A stretch of DNA of 64,000 bases from NCBI GenBank assembly GCA_947243855.1, contig CAMXIK010000002.1, forward strand, positions 1-64,000. Direction: 5' to 3'. This stretch comes from an uncultured Lachnospiraceae bacterium (GTDB lineage Bacteria; Bacillota; Clostridia; Lachnospirales; Lachnospiraceae). The notes beneath the pieces were generated by a model. The model did not search any database, was not told where the DNA came from, and saw only the letters and a program-made list of their open reading frames with translations. A program made the translations under genes and the position numbers. This document shows, piece after piece, positions 8,018-17,760 of this stretch; position 1 is the first letter of the stretch, and each line of letters opens with the position of its first letter.

Positions 8018-9553
8018 ATGGCGATTACTTCATTTTATTTTTTATGTTTTTTTTCCTTATTGCTGATCCTTTATTATACGATTCCCCATAAATTCCAGTG
8101 GGGCTTTCTTTTGGTGTGCAGCGCGGCCTATTGTCTGCTTGCGGGGCAGGGTGCGCTGATTCTTTATCCCTTTGTTTCCGTGAGCGCCTGTCATACGGGG
8201 ACAAGGCTTTTGGCGAAGACGCCTATGGAAGAAGAAAAAAAGCGCAGAGGGATTCTGGTGATGACTATTCTGGTCAATATCGGGATTCTCTTTGCCCTGA
8301 AATATGTCAATTTTCTGATCAATACCGTGGACGGCATCGTCTGTCTTTTCGGCGGCCCAGACAATCTGATTCCCGGCGTGGATTTTCTGGTGCCGCTTGG
8401 CGTGAGTTTCTATACCTTTTCCCTTTTGGGCTACGTGATCGACGTGTATTACGGACTGGCCGAACATCAGGGAAACACCCTGAAACTGGCGCTTTACGGT
8501 CTGTATTTTCCGAATCTGATCTCAGGGCCGATTTTAAAATACAGGGAACATGCGGAACAGTTTTTTGCCCCGCATGCGTTTGATTACAGGCAGGTGACGC
8601 GTGGATTACAGCGTATGGCATGGGGGTTTTTTAAGAAGCTTGTGATCTCCGAGCGGCTGGGCGTTTTGGTGAATACGGTATATGGGGCTTACGAAAGCTA
8701 CAGCGGCTTTTATATCTGGGCGGCTACCGTCTGTTATGCCTTTCAGTTGTATACAGACTTTTCCGGCTGCATGGATATCGTGCTGGGGCTGTCGGAAAGC
8801 CTCGGGATCATGCTGCCGGAAAACTTTCAGACGCCCTTCTTTGCAAAGAGCGTGGCGGAATATTGGCGCAGATGGCATATTACCTTGGGCGTATGGATGA
8901 AAGATTATGTTTTTTATCCGCTTCTTAGGTCAAAACTCTTTACGAATCTAAATAAGTCTTTCAAAGAAAAATTCGGCAAAAAAAGAGGAAAGCAGTACGC
9001 TACGTTTGCGGCTATGTTTGTTCTCTGGCTGACGGTCGGCGTCTGGCACGGCGGCGATTGGAAGTTCGTGATCGGATCGGGGCTTCTGCATTGGTTTTAT
9101 ATTGTGATGGAAGAGCTTCTGGCGCCGCCCTGCGCGCGTATGATGGAACGTCTCCATATCCATGCGGAAGGACGGTTTGTGGCGGGCGTCCGTATGCTGC
9201 GAACCTTCTTTCTGGTGTGTATCGGCGATCTGTTTTTCCGGGCCGCTTCGGTGGGGGCCGCCTTTGCTATGCTTCATGGGGCGGTGAGCGTTTGGAATCC
9301 GCAGATTCTCTGGGACGGGTCGCTTTTGGAGCTGGGGCTTGACAGCGTAGAGCTGGCGGTGATGTTGCTCTCGCTTCTTCTTTTGTGGGCGGTGTCTTTG
9401 GGCGGACGGCGGATTCCAGTGCGGGACCGGATTGCGAAAAAGCCCCTTCCCGTGCGCTGGGCGATCTGGTATGCGCTTTTGTTTGCCGTGATTCTGTTAG
9501 GTTATTACGGGCCGGGGTACAGCGCGGCGGAGTTTATTTATCAGGGCTTTTAG
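8018..9553 (+). CDS. MBOAT-family O-acyltransferase
   Basis: Second MBOAT of the window, 511 residues from ATG 8018 (AGGAGA 7 bp upstream). The core motifs are present: YTDFSGCMDIVLG, EYWRRWHITLGVWMKDYVFYPL with a conserved His, and VWHGGDWKF carrying the presumed catalytic His. It differs from the other three MBOATs: it lacks the MLFNS start and has an extra basic loop (FKEKFGKKRGKQ) before the catalytic segment. No SGNH partner lies in its own unit; the nearest co-directional one is at 14444, next to FkbH and an acyl carrier protein. It should act in the cytoplasmic membrane on a surface glycan; donor and acceptor are unknown. Confidence 0.87.
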   Translation: MAITSFYFLCFFSLLLILYYTIPHKFQWGFLLVCSAAYCLLAGQGALILYPFVSVSACHTGTRLLAKTPMEEEKKRRGILVMTILVNIGILFALKYVNFLINTVDGIVCLFGGPDNLIPGVDFLVPLGVSFYTFSLLGYVIDVYYGLAEHQGNTLKLALYGLYFPNLISGPILKYREHAEQFFAPHAFDYRQVTRGLQRMAWGFFKKLVISERLGVLVNTVYGAYESYSGFYIWAATVCYAFQLYTDFSGCMDIVLGLSESLGIMLPENFQTPFFAKSVAEYWRRWHITLGVWMKDYVFYPLLRSKLFTNLNKSFKEKFGKKRGKQYATFAAMFVLWLTVGVWHGGDWKFVIGSGLLHWFYIVMEELLAPPCARMMERLHIHAEGRFVAGVRMLRTFFLVCIGDLFFRAASVGAAFAMLHGAVSVWNPQILWDGSLLELGLDSVELAVMLLSLLLLWAVSLGGRRIPVRDRIAKKPLPVRWAIWYALLFAVILLGYYGPGYSAAEFIYQGF

Positions 9554-9625
9554 AAAATCTGATAGTAAAGAACGGTTTTTTATGGTAGACTATAGAATAT
9601 CGGTAATATTTGACATAGGAGACGG

Positions 9626-10564
9626 ATGATGGACAAGATAGCGGTATTGATTCCCTGTTATAATGAGGAGAAAACCATTGCGAAGGTAGTGAGAGACGCC
9701 AGAGAGGCGCTTCCCGAAGCGGTGGTCTATGTCTATGACAATAATTCCACAGACCGCACGGTGGAGCTTGCGCGGGACGCCGGCGCAGTAATCCGCTATG
9801 AAAATATGCAGGGCAAGGGAAACGTGATGCGCAGAATGTTTCGTGAGATCGAGGCGGAGTGCTATATCATGGTGGACGGCGACGACACCTATCCCATGGA
9901 GTACGCCGGAAAGATGGCGGAGCTGGTGCTTTCCCACAATGCGGATATGGTGGTGGGCGACAGGCTTTCCTCCACCTATTTTACGGAAAATAAGAGACCG
10001 TTTCACAATCTGGGCAATTCCGTTGTGCGGGGAAGCATCAATCGGCTGTTTGGATGCGACATCAAGGATATTATGACGGGATACCGGGCGTTCAGCTACG
10101 GATTTGTAAAGACTTTTCCGGTGCTGTCCACCGGTTTTGAGATCGAGACGGAGATGACCATACATGCAGTCTACAACAATATGCAGATTGAGAATGTGGT
10201 GGTGGATTACCGCGACAGGCCGGAGGGAAGCGAGTCCAAGCTAAATACCTTCTCAGACGGGTTTAAGGTGCTGCACACGATTCTGAAACTATACCGCGAC
10301 TATAAGCCTTTTGGCTTTTTTGGGCTGTGCTCGGCTATTCTTATGCTGATTGCGGTGGTGCTTTTTATTCCCATTTTTGTCACCTATGTGGAGACGGGAA
10401 TGGTAGACAGGTTCCCCACGCTCTTTGTCTGTGGGTTTATCGCGCTGGCGGCGATCCAATCCCTGTTTACAGGATTGATGTTGTCTAATATGGCGCTGAA
10501 AAACAGACGGGATTTTGAGTATCGGCTGACCCTCGTGACAAGGCGGGTGCGGGAAAATTCATAA
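9626..10564 (+). CDS. GT2 polyprenyl-phosphate glycosyltransferase with two C-terminal TM helices
   Basis: A 312-residue family 2 glycosyltransferase. VLIPCYNEEKTI opens the fold, YDNNSTDRT follows, and VDGDDTYPM near residue 90 is the donor/metal motif. Two hydrophobic helices (about 232-252 and 268-290) end the protein. This is the topology of dolichyl/undecaprenyl-phosphate sugar synthases, but the sequence is clearly different from the GtrB-like enzyme at 81, so it probably makes another lipid-linked sugar. ATG 9629 directly after ATG 9626 has the better spacing to AGGAG and may be the true start. The next gene is a DUF6020-like membrane protein that could use its product. Confidence 0.8.
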   Translation: MMDKIAVLIPCYNEEKTIAKVVRDAREALPEAVVYVYDNNSTDRTVELARDAGAVIRYENMQGKGNVMRRMFREIEAECYIMVDGDDTYPMEYAGKMAELVLSHNADMVVGDRLSSTYFTENKRPFHNLGNSVVRGSINRLFGCDIKDIMTGYRAFSYGFVKTFPVLSTGFEIETEMTIHAVYNNMQIENVVVDYRDRPEGSESKLNTFSDGFKVLHTILKLYRDYKPFGFFGLCSAILMLIAVVLFIPIFVTYVETGMVDRFPTLFVCGFIALAAIQSLFTGLMLSNMALKNRRDFEYRLTLVTRRVRENS

Positions 10565-10600
10565 GTTATATGTTTTAGAACGCAAGGACAGGCTGGAGAT

Positions 10601-12466
10601 ATGGGGATGAACATGAAAAAGGAAAGAAGAATGGTGCGGGAGACCGCGGTTACAGGGTGCTGCGCGTTAGCCTCGCTTCTGTGTGCGGGACGGATTTTCC
10701 TGCTCCTTCGCGGGACGGGCGGCGTGTACACCATGGGGGTTTTTCCGCTGGCCCTGCTGTTTGGATTATATTGTCTATGGAAAAAGGCTTTGTTTTTGGA
10801 TGAGGTCTTTTTTTCTGTTCCGGTACGGATTTTGCTGGCGGCTTTTTTTACGGCGCTGCAGGCGCTGGGGCTTTTTTGGAGCCATGCGGGGATCGGAAGC
10901 GCGCCTGAGGCCGTTGTCTGGACGATTTGTCTTACGCCTCCCGCCTTTGCGGGACTAAATATGCTGTTTTTCTGGACGCGGAGGGCCGCAGCGGAGGGTG
11001 GCACAGAGGACGGGCGAACGGCTGATGAAACTGAGAGAATGATCATGCCGCAGTCTGGCAGAAATGCGGGAAAGCGTTTCCTTGGCGCGTTTGCTTTGAT
11101 TTTTGCGGGCTTTTGCATTCCCTTTGCCACCTACTATCCGGCGATCATGGCTTACGATGTGATTCCCCAGTTGGACCAGATCCGCTCAAGCGGTCTTACG
11201 ACCCACCATCCGCTGATTCATACCCTGCTGTTAAAGGGGTGCCTTGCCGTGGGGGAGGGGCTGTCTTTTCTTCCCAATGCGGACAGGGCGGGGCTTGCCT
11301 TGTATGCGCTCATACAGATGGCGGTTGCAGCGGGCTGTTTTTCATGGGTGTATGTTTTTCTGAGAAGACGTCAGGTGTCTTTGTGGTTCTGTTATGCCTT
11401 TGTCCTCTGTGCGGCGTTTTTTCCGACCCACGGGATGTTGGCCGTTTCCATCACCAAGGATACGATCTTTGCGGCGCTTACCATGGTGTTTACGGCTTTG
11501 GTCTACGAGCTTGCGGTGAGCAGGGAATATCCGGGAAGGCGTTTTTTCGCGGGCTATCTTCTCGTCACGCTGCTGCTTCTCTTGTTTCGCAATAACAGCG
11601 TCTACGCATGGATTGTGTACGCTGCCGCGGCGGCATTCGCGTTGCGGAAAAACCCGTCCTTTTGTAAGAAGCTCTGCGTATTTCACGGGACGGTCTTTCT
11701 CCTATATTTGTTCGTAAATGGTCTGATGGTTCACGCCGTTTTCGCGACCAGCGACACCTACGCCAGAGAGACGCTCAGTGTGCCGGCCCAGCAGATCGCA
11801 AGGGTGGTGCAGTATCATGGGGAAGAATTAACGGAACAGGACAGGGAGGCGCTTACGGCGGTCTGGAAGGAGGGCCTGCCAGAGTATGTGCCGGCTATTG
11901 CGGACAGGAGTAAACGGGATATTGCTGGCGACAAGGAGACGCTTCGGCAGTTTATGAAGGAGTGGGCTTCTTTGGGACTGCGCTATCCGGGGGAGTATAT
12001 GAAAGCGTTCCTCTTGAAAAATAAGGGGATTTGGGACTTGACGGACACAACGTATCTCAACGAAGTGTATTCCTATGCAAAGGGATATTTGCAGATCACC
12101 TATCCCAGCGATCAGCAGGCGTATATGGAGGCCCTTGCGCCGGGCTATGAGAGGCATCAGAAATTGCAGATTCTACAGTCTCTTTACCGCTATTTCGCGG
12201 CGGGAGATGAGCTGTGGCGATACTGCCCGCCGCTGGCCCTTGTGATGCAGCCCGCCTTTTATGCGTTCCTGCTCCTATTTTACATGCTCTGCTGTATCGG
12301 CCTGAAAAGGCCCGCGCTCCTGCTTCCCGCGGTATTTCCGCTGGCCCTGTTAGGAACGCTGCTTCTCGGCCCCTGCGTATTGACCCGTTATATGTACCCC
12401 GTGATGTTGTCTGCTGCGGTTCTTGCGCTGCTGTTATTCGGACAATGTCACAGCGGCCGCAGTTGA
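10601..12466 (+). CDS. DUF6020-like polytopic membrane protein
   Basis: A 621-residue protein with more than ten membrane helices and a soluble stretch at about 385-510. The segment ATYYPAIMAYDVIPQLDQIR followed by THHPLIHTLLLKG, then VSITKDTIFAAL and LLFRNNSVYAW, is the pattern I recall for DUF6020 proteins. These look like GT-C enzymes but have no proven function. It follows the GT2 enzyme at 9626 and may transfer the sugar made there. Three in-frame ATGs (10601, 10607, 10610) compete; only a weak GGAG precedes the first. Its last 19 bp overlap the end of the opposing gene at 12448, so both mRNAs share complementary 3' ends. Confidence 0.6.
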   Translation: MGMNMKKERRMVRETAVTGCCALASLLCAGRIFLLLRGTGGVYTMGVFPLALLFGLYCLWKKALFLDEVFFSVPVRILLAAFFTALQALGLFWSHAGIGSAPEAVVWTICLTPPAFAGLNMLFFWTRRAAAEGGTEDGRTADETERMIMPQSGRNAGKRFLGAFALIFAGFCIPFATYYPAIMAYDVIPQLDQIRSSGLTTHHPLIHTLLLKGCLAVGEGLSFLPNADRAGLALYALIQMAVAAGCFSWVYVFLRRRQVSLWFCYAFVLCAAFFPTHGMLAVSITKDTIFAALTMVFTALVYELAVSREYPGRRFFAGYLLVTLLLLLFRNNSVYAWIVYAAAAAFALRKNPSFCKKLCVFHGTVFLLYLFVNGLMVHAVFATSDTYARETLSVPAQQIARVVQYHGEELTEQDREALTAVWKEGLPEYVPAIADRSKRDIAGDKETLRQFMKEWASLGLRYPGEYMKAFLLKNKGIWDLTDTTYLNEVYSYAKGYLQITYPSDQQAYMEALAPGYERHQKLQILQSLYRYFAAGDELWRYCPPLALVMQPAFYAFLLLFYMLCCIGLKRPALLLPAVFPLALLGTLLLGPCVLTRYMYPVMLSAAVLALLLFGQCHSGRS

Positions 12467-14214
12467 TACACCATATAGGCGATCCCATCCAGCGTGAAGG
12501 TATCGTCCACAATGAGTTCGGCCTGATAGGTGTGACGGAAATACATGACCACCGGGTGTTCTTCATTGTAGGGCGCTTCCTGCAAAATGAAGCGGACGCG
12601 TTCGCTTTCCACCACATCTCTTCCGAACCCGCCGATGCCCCAGTCGGCGAGTTTTTTTTGCGTATTGGGGTTGCAGACCACGCCCCAGTTTGTATATAGG
12701 AAATTCTGGTAGGTATCCTGTCCCGGCGCGAAAGGCGTCTCACAGAAATGCTCCAGTGTCCCGGAATCGTAAGTCCATATGTAAAAGTTTTCCGGATGGG
12801 AGAAACAGTAGGATTTCAGTCCATCCCATACTTCCTCGTGGATGCGGTAATTTTGCCGCACATCCTTTGTCGTGATGAAAACCGAAAGAAGGCTGAGCGC
12901 TGCAAGCGGCGGCAGGATCAGGGCATACCGTTTTTTCTTTTCCGTATAAAGCAGGTTAAAGGCAAGAAGGATGCCGCCCAAAACTAAGAAATCAACTGTG
13001 ATGAGGGGCTGCACAATACGCCTGGGAAAGCGGCCTTCGTAGAGTACATAGATCCAGCTTACGCTTCGTCCGAACAAATACATGAAATAGACGAAAAGGG
13101 CGCGGGCGTTGCGATGATAAACAGCAAGGGCGGGCGTTAGCAGCAGTAAAATTCCCACGAACAGATTGGCTGGCTGCATACCGCCTCCGTAGAAAAATAC
13201 ATTTACGGAGGAAACCACAATGTTTTTCAGCCGGTCTTTTAAGCTGGTGCGGGCCAGATAGCAGCTTCTGGCGATATCGTGCATCTGCTTCCAGTCCTCG
13301 ACGTCCATACCGTACCCGATATGGGGAGCGCCGTTTTGACGGTATCGGTAAGCGTCTTCGTCCAGACCGAGCGCCTGCAGCTTATCTTTGCATTCTTCAT
13401 ACTGCGGCCAGCCGTAAAAATCGCCGACCCGTTCCCGGTAATGGTTTATTTTTCGAAAGTCGGACCATTCGGGCGAGGAGTAAGCGGCGGCATTTGCGCC
13501 CCATAAGAGACCTATTCCGAGTCCCAGAAGCAGGACGAAGCCGAACAGTTTTCCGACGGCACTTCGGTCCCCGCTTCTTGCGCCGATCACCCATTTGGAA
13601 AGCCACAGCATTCCCGCCATGGGCAGCATGAGAAGGAAAATATTCTGCCGCATGGAAAAGGAAATCCATGCAAAAAGAAACGTCGGTATATTATCCAGAA
13701 AAAATCCGGCGGCGGGCTGGTTGATTTTGGAAGTAATAAAACAAAACAGAGCCGCCGCAGCCGCCAGTCCCGCGGTGGTGGTGTACTGCGCCTCCGCAAG
13801 GACGTTGAGATTCATGATAAAAAACAAAAGAAGAAATGCGGCAAAGGCTGGCAGCAGGAGCGAAGCCAGCGGGTTATGCCTGCGCCGCAGCCGCAGAAAA
13901 CGACGGTAGACGGCGTAGAGACATAAAATCTGCACGCCGTGCTGAAAAAGCCCGTACCAAGGTACGAAGCTCCACAGCGTATAAAGTTTTGCAAGAATCC
14001 ATGCAAGGGGATAGAGAAAAAACATGACATGCGCGTCAGGTGTTCCGGTATAAGCGCCAGATAAAAGGCTGTACATGCCCCAGTCGTCATTGATGCCGTC
14101 AACCGGTTTGATCACGGCAAGAAGCAGGGCATAGAAAGCGGCGAGAAGCAGAAGGAAAAAAAGATCCAGCCAAAAAGGGGAACTCATTTTTTTTGGGACG
14201 TTTCTGACTTGCAT
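12448..14214 (-). CDS. Polytopic membrane protein, putative GT-C type
   Basis: About 588 residues with roughly eleven membrane helices and a soluble C-terminal domain of about 160 residues. An acidic motif GINDDWGMYSL follows the first helix, the position where GT-C enzymes carry their catalytic acid. I do not recognise a named family. I start at ATG 14214 because AAAGGA lies 7 bp upstream; the in-frame ATG at 14250 has no ribosome site. It is a single-gene unit, divergent from the SGNH/FkbH operon and overlapping the DUF6020 gene at its end. The likely job is transfer of a lipid-linked sugar, but this is inferred from topology only. Confidence 0.55.
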   Translation of the reverse strand: MQVRNVPKKMSSPFWLDLFFLLLLAAFYALLLAVIKPVDGINDDWGMYSLLSGAYTGTPDAHVMFFLYPLAWILAKLYTLWSFVPWYGLFQHGVQILCLYAVYRRFLRLRRRHNPLASLLLPAFAAFLLLFFIMNLNVLAEAQYTTTAGLAAAAALFCFITSKINQPAAGFFLDNIPTFLFAWISFSMRQNIFLLMLPMAGMLWLSKWVIGARSGDRSAVGKLFGFVLLLGLGIGLLWGANAAAYSSPEWSDFRKINHYRERVGDFYGWPQYEECKDKLQALGLDEDAYRYRQNGAPHIGYGMDVEDWKQMHDIARSCYLARTSLKDRLKNIVVSSVNVFFYGGGMQPANLFVGILLLLTPALAVYHRNARALFVYFMYLFGRSVSWIYVLYEGRFPRRIVQPLITVDFLVLGGILLAFNLLYTEKKKRYALILPPLAALSLLSVFITTKDVRQNYRIHEEVWDGLKSYCFSHPENFYIWTYDSGTLEHFCETPFAPGQDTYQNFLYTNWGVVCNPNTQKKLADWGIGGFGRDVVESERVRFILQEAPYNEEHPVVMYFRHTYQAELIVDDTFTLDGIAYMVYQLRPL

Positions 14215-14339
14215 CGCTTTATCCTTTCGTAAGGGGGAAATGTTTCGCATATTTTTAAGCTGTGATTATATACTTATTATATAATTATATACTATACTAT
14301 AAATGTTTGAAGAAAAAAACATTAAGATTTGCAGAAGTT

Positions 14340-14367
14340 TTGCTTAATTTCCGATGTACGGTATATA
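14340..14367 (+). promoter_or_regulatory. Candidate promoter for the SGNH-FkbH-ACP operon
   Basis: The 229 bp divergent gap 14215-14443 is very AT-rich, with runs of TATA at 14261-14301. TTGCTT (14340-14345) and TATATA (14362-14367) are 16 bp apart and lie about 75 bp before ATG 14444. It is a plausible but not strong promoter; other TATA-like boxes nearby could serve either strand. Confidence 0.35.
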
Positions 14368-14443
14368 AAAAATGGAAAAAATATGGTAAGATAGAGATCG
14401 TATAAGCGGACAAAAGCCGCAAATTTTGAAGGAGTAATGTAAA

Positions 14444-15580
14444 ATGACAAATACAAGGAAAGGCAGACAAAGCGTAAATATGCTGCTGGTCGTTCTGATC
14501 GGTTTCTGCATTCTGGCCATCATAGAGATTATTTATGGACAGGCGCAGATGAAGGTGGAGCGGGAGAGACTGGCATTGGAAGAGCAGAACAGCCAGACCG
14601 TGGAAGAACTGAAAGAGGAGTGGAGAAAGCTTCAGGAGGGCAGCAGCGTGGTGATCAGCCAAAGCGAGCCGGAGACTGCGGGAAGCGAGGGAGAGCCGGA
14701 GGACGCCTCTGTGAAGACGGCAACCCAGTCGGGTGACAATCCGGATCAAGCGGCTGCCGCTTCGGGGTCCTCTGAGGAAAAGGATGAGGAGAAAGACGAA
14801 GAAAAGGATAAGAACGAGAGACGGTATGATATGCAGATCGTCGTTCTCGGCGACAGTATCATGGACGGCGACAGATCGGAAAGCGGGGCGGCGGATATCA
14901 TCGGGGAGCAGCTCAACGCGAAAATTTACAATATGTCCATGGGCGGTACGACGGCGGCCCTCATGCCAAACGAGCAGTATAATTTTGCAACCTGGGATTC
15001 CCGCTGTCTGATGGGCGTAGTCAATGCCATTGTGGGCAATATCAATCCGGATATCTTCGAGGGCTATGCGGCGGGTGAAGTGCTAAAGACCTGCGACTTT
15101 GAAAAGACGGACTATTTTATCATCGAGTATGGGGTGAACGATTTCCTCACGGGACAGATTCCCAACAGCAGATATCTGGAAGGCGGGGATACGTTAGCGA
15201 TCGACAGCACCCACACCTACACGGGAGCTCTTGAGGATGCGGTGCAGAGATTGAAAAATAAATTTCCGAATGCGGGTATCCTGATCATCGGGCCACATTA
15301 TTGTCAGGTTTTCAGCGGCGGCACGTTTATTGGCGACGGTTATTCTCTGGACTACGGTTACGGCCCGCTGATCACCTTCGCAAGGGGCGGCGGTTATATT
15401 GCGGATCTGTATAAGGAAGAGGGCGTGCTCTACTTCAATGCATTTGAGGAGAGCGGTATCGACGCGGAGACGGCCGATGAATATTTGGAGGACGGCGTTC
15501 ACATGACGCCTCTTGGAGCGCGCGTTTATGCGGAGAAAGCGGCGGCTATCATCCGCAATGATTTTGCGCCGGAGGAATGA
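14444..15580 (+). CDS. Membrane-anchored SGNH/GDSL hydrolase
   Basis: A 378-residue extracytoplasmic esterase or acyltransferase. One N-terminal membrane helix (about 12-31) is followed by a charged, coiled and low-complexity linker rich in Glu, Lys and Asp (to about 127). The SGNH domain then shows all blocks: VVLGDSIMDG (Ser138), MSMGGTTAA (Gly block), IEYGVNDF (Asn block) and EDGVHMTPLG (Asp and His). GAAGGAG precedes ATG 14444. It is the first gene of a unit with FkbH, an acyl carrier protein and a polytopic protein, so it may add or remove an acyl group derived from that ACP. It resembles the minus-strand protein at 36515, which has lost two of these residues. Confidence 0.8.
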   Translation: MTNTRKGRQSVNMLLVVLIGFCILAIIEIIYGQAQMKVERERLALEEQNSQTVEELKEEWRKLQEGSSVVISQSEPETAGSEGEPEDASVKTATQSGDNPDQAAAASGSSEEKDEEKDEEKDKNERRYDMQIVVLGDSIMDGDRSESGAADIIGEQLNAKIYNMSMGGTTAALMPNEQYNFATWDSRCLMGVVNAIVGNINPDIFEGYAAGEVLKTCDFEKTDYFIIEYGVNDFLTGQIPNSRYLEGGDTLAIDSTHTYTGALEDAVQRLKNKFPNAGILIIGPHYCQVFSGGTFIGDGYSLDYGYGPLITFARGGGYIADLYKEEGVLYFNAFEESGIDAETADEYLEDGVHMTPLGARVYAEKAAAIIRNDFAPEE

Positions 15581-15602
15581 TTAACCTACACAGGAGAAAC
15601 CT

Positions 15603-17447
15603 ATGCGGGAATTGGAATATCCCTTCAACGGGGAGGAAATTTTAAAGAAATCAAAAAAAATAAAGCGCGCTCTTATGGAGGTGCGGACGGATTTTTTGGA
15701 GAAACGTATCGCGGTTCTGGGAGGCTCCACCACCCATGACATTATCCGGATTTTGGAATTGTTTTTGCTGGATCAGGGAATCCGTCCCCTGTTCTATGAG
15801 TCGGAGTATGCGCAGTATTGGCAGGATGTGATGTTTGACAATACTGCGCTTTTGGAGTTTGCGCCGGATCTGATTTTTATTCATACCTCCAACCGGAACG
15901 TGACGGTATATCCTTCTCCTTCGGATCGGGAGGAGCGGGTGGAGGAACTGCTTTTGGAGCAGTATGAACATTTTCGGGCGATGTGGGAAAAAATTGCGGA
16001 GACATACCGCTGTCCCGTCATTCAGAACAATTTTGAATACCCCTTTTACAGACTGCTCGGCAATCAGGAGGCGGTCTATCTGCAAGGGCGCATCAGCTTT
16101 TTAAACAGGCTCAACGAAAAGTTCTATCAGTACGCGAGAGCGCATGAAAATTTCTATATTCATGATATCAATTATCTGTCGGCTTCTTATGGTCTGGACA
16201 AGTGGGCGGACCCTCTGTACTGGCATATGTATAAGTATGCCTGCTGTATGCAGGCCATTCCCGCCTTTGCCCACAATCTCTCGAAGGTAGTCAAGGCGAT
16301 TTTCGGCAAAAATAAAAAGGCTCTTGTTTTAGATTTGGACAACACGCTTTGGGGCGGCGTTGTGGGGGACGACGGACCGGAAAATCTGGAGATCGGGCAG
16401 GAGACGCCGATGGGACAGGTGTATGCGGAGTTTCAAGGTTATATCAAGGCGCAGAAAGAAATCGGGGTTATGCTTGCGGTCAACTCCAAAAATGAGTATG
16501 ATAATGCCATAGCCGGTCTCAATCATCCGGAGGGGACGATCAGGCCGGAGGATTTTGTCAGCATCAAAGCCAACTGGGAGCCAAAGAGCGGCAACATGAA
16601 CGCCATTTCACAAGAACTCAACATTCTGCCGGACAGTCTGGTGTTTGTGGACGACAACCCGGCGGAGCGGGAGATTGTGCGCGCCCAGATTCCGGGAGCG
16701 GCGGCGCCAGAGATCGGTACGCCGGAGCAGTATATCCGCGTGCTGGATCACGGCGGTTTCTTTGAAGTGACAACCCTGTCGGAAGATGATAGGAAGCGCA
16801 GTGAGATGTACCGGGCGAATCAGGAGAGGAGCAGACAGCAGGAGCGTTTTGCCGATTATCACGAATATCTGCTTTCTCTGGAAATGGAGGGAACCATACG
16901 GCCCTTCGAGGCGGTCTATATGGCGCGGATCGCCCAGCTTACCAACAAGAGCAATCAGTTTAATCTAACCACGAGAAGATATACCCAGTCGGACATTGAA
17001 GGCTTTGCGGCGGATCAGGGATATATCACCCGCTACGGCAAGCTGGCGGACAAGTTCGGCGACAACGGGGTGGTTTCGGTGGTGATCGGCAGAGTGGGAA
17101 GCATGGAGGATGTCACGGTCTACAGGCAGGGAGAGAGGCCGGCATCCGGTGCGGGGGGAGACGTCCTGCATCTGGAACTGTGGCTGATGAGCTGCCGCGT
17201 GCTCAAGCGGGATATGGAGTACGCCATGATGGACAGCATGGTAGAGGCGGCTGCAGCGCGCGGCGTGAAAACCATTCTGGGCTATTATTATCCCACTGCC
17301 AAAAACGCCATGGTGAAAGAATTTTACCGGGAGATGGGCTTTGAGAAGCTGGAAGAAACTGACGCGGGCGTCACAATCTGGCGGTTTACCATCCCGAATG
17401 AATATCAGAAAAAAAATACGGTCATTGCAGTAAATGCGGATGTGTAA
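15603..17447 (+). CDS. FkbH-like HAD-IIIC family protein
   Basis: A 614-residue three-part protein. The N-terminal part contains RIAVLGGSTTHD (36-46), an SGNH-like region. The middle HAD domain has LVLDLDNTLWGGVVGDDG, with the DxDxT acids at 244, 246 and Thr248, and FVDDNPAERE further on. The C-terminal part (about 440-600) resembles a GNAT acyltransferase. FkbH proteins are known to take a three-carbon unit from 1,3-bisphosphoglycerate and load it on an acyl carrier protein as glyceryl-ACP. An ACP gene follows 66 bp later, which fits. Length is at the upper end for the family but not abnormal. In this island the glyceryl or derived unit is likely to end up on a polysaccharide rather than in a polyketide; that part is inference. 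Confidence 0.85.
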   Translation: MRELEYPFNGEEILKKSKKIKRALMEVRTDFLEKRIAVLGGSTTHDIIRILELFLLDQGIRPLFYESEYAQYWQDVMFDNTALLEFAPDLIFIHTSNRNVTVYPSPSDREERVEELLLEQYEHFRAMWEKIAETYRCPVIQNNFEYPFYRLLGNQEAVYLQGRISFLNRLNEKFYQYARAHENFYIHDINYLSASYGLDKWADPLYWHMYKYACCMQAIPAFAHNLSKVVKAIFGKNKKALVLDLDNTLWGGVVGDDGPENLEIGQETPMGQVYAEFQGYIKAQKEIGVMLAVNSKNEYDNAIAGLNHPEGTIRPEDFVSIKANWEPKSGNMNAISQELNILPDSLVFVDDNPAEREIVRAQIPGAAAPEIGTPEQYIRVLDHGGFFEVTTLSEDDRKRSEMYRANQERSRQQERFADYHEYLLSLEMEGTIRPFEAVYMARIAQLTNKSNQFNLTTRRYTQSDIEGFAADQGYITRYGKLADKFGDNGVVSVVIGRVGSMEDVTVYRQGERPASGAGGDVLHLELWLMSCRVLKRDMEYAMMDSMVEAAAARGVKTILGYYYPTAKNAMVKEFYREMGFEKLEETDAGVTIWRFTIPNEYQKKNTVIAVNADV

Positions 17448-17513
17448 GCAGGCCGCGCGGCCGATGTTTACCGGACGCATAGATCAAACAGAAAAAGGAG
17501 AAAACAGGAAAAG

Positions 17514-17756
17514 ATGAGCAGGGAAGAAGTATTTGAGAAGTTAAACGAAGTGTTCCGGGACGTGTTTGACGACGAGGAGATCACGGTTACGGACGCCACA
17601 ACGGCGGACGATATCGAGGAGTGGGATTCGTTGGAGCATATCAATCTCTTGGCGGCTGTGGAGCAGGAGTTTGGCATGAAGTTTAACATGGGGCAGGTGG
17701 TCTCCATGAAGAATGTGGGAGAGATGGCGGATATCATTCTCGCGCAGATCGGGTAG
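17514..17756 (+). CDS. Acyl carrier protein
   Basis: An 80-residue acidic protein with the phosphopantetheine site EEWDSLEHINL, in which Ser39 would carry the prosthetic group. The helix pattern and size match acyl carrier proteins. It is not beside fatty-acid genes but directly follows FkbH, so it is best seen as the dedicated carrier for the FkbH product. AAGGAG and GGAAAAG lie upstream of ATG 17514. The next gene starts 4 bp after its stop. Which enzyme removes the acyl group from it cannot be read from the sequence; an MBOAT is the obvious candidate. Confidence 0.88.
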   Translation: MSREEVFEKLNEVFRDVFDDEEITVTDATTADDIEEWDSLEHINLLAAVEQEFGMKFNMGQVVSMKNVGEMADIILAQIG

Positions 17757-17760
17757 AGAG

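Noticed and set aside
17453-17464. Perfect 12 bp palindrome GGCCGCGCGGCC between FkbH and ACP genes
   Set aside because: Single occurrence, no T tract for a terminator and no partner site; likely chance in GC-rich sequence.
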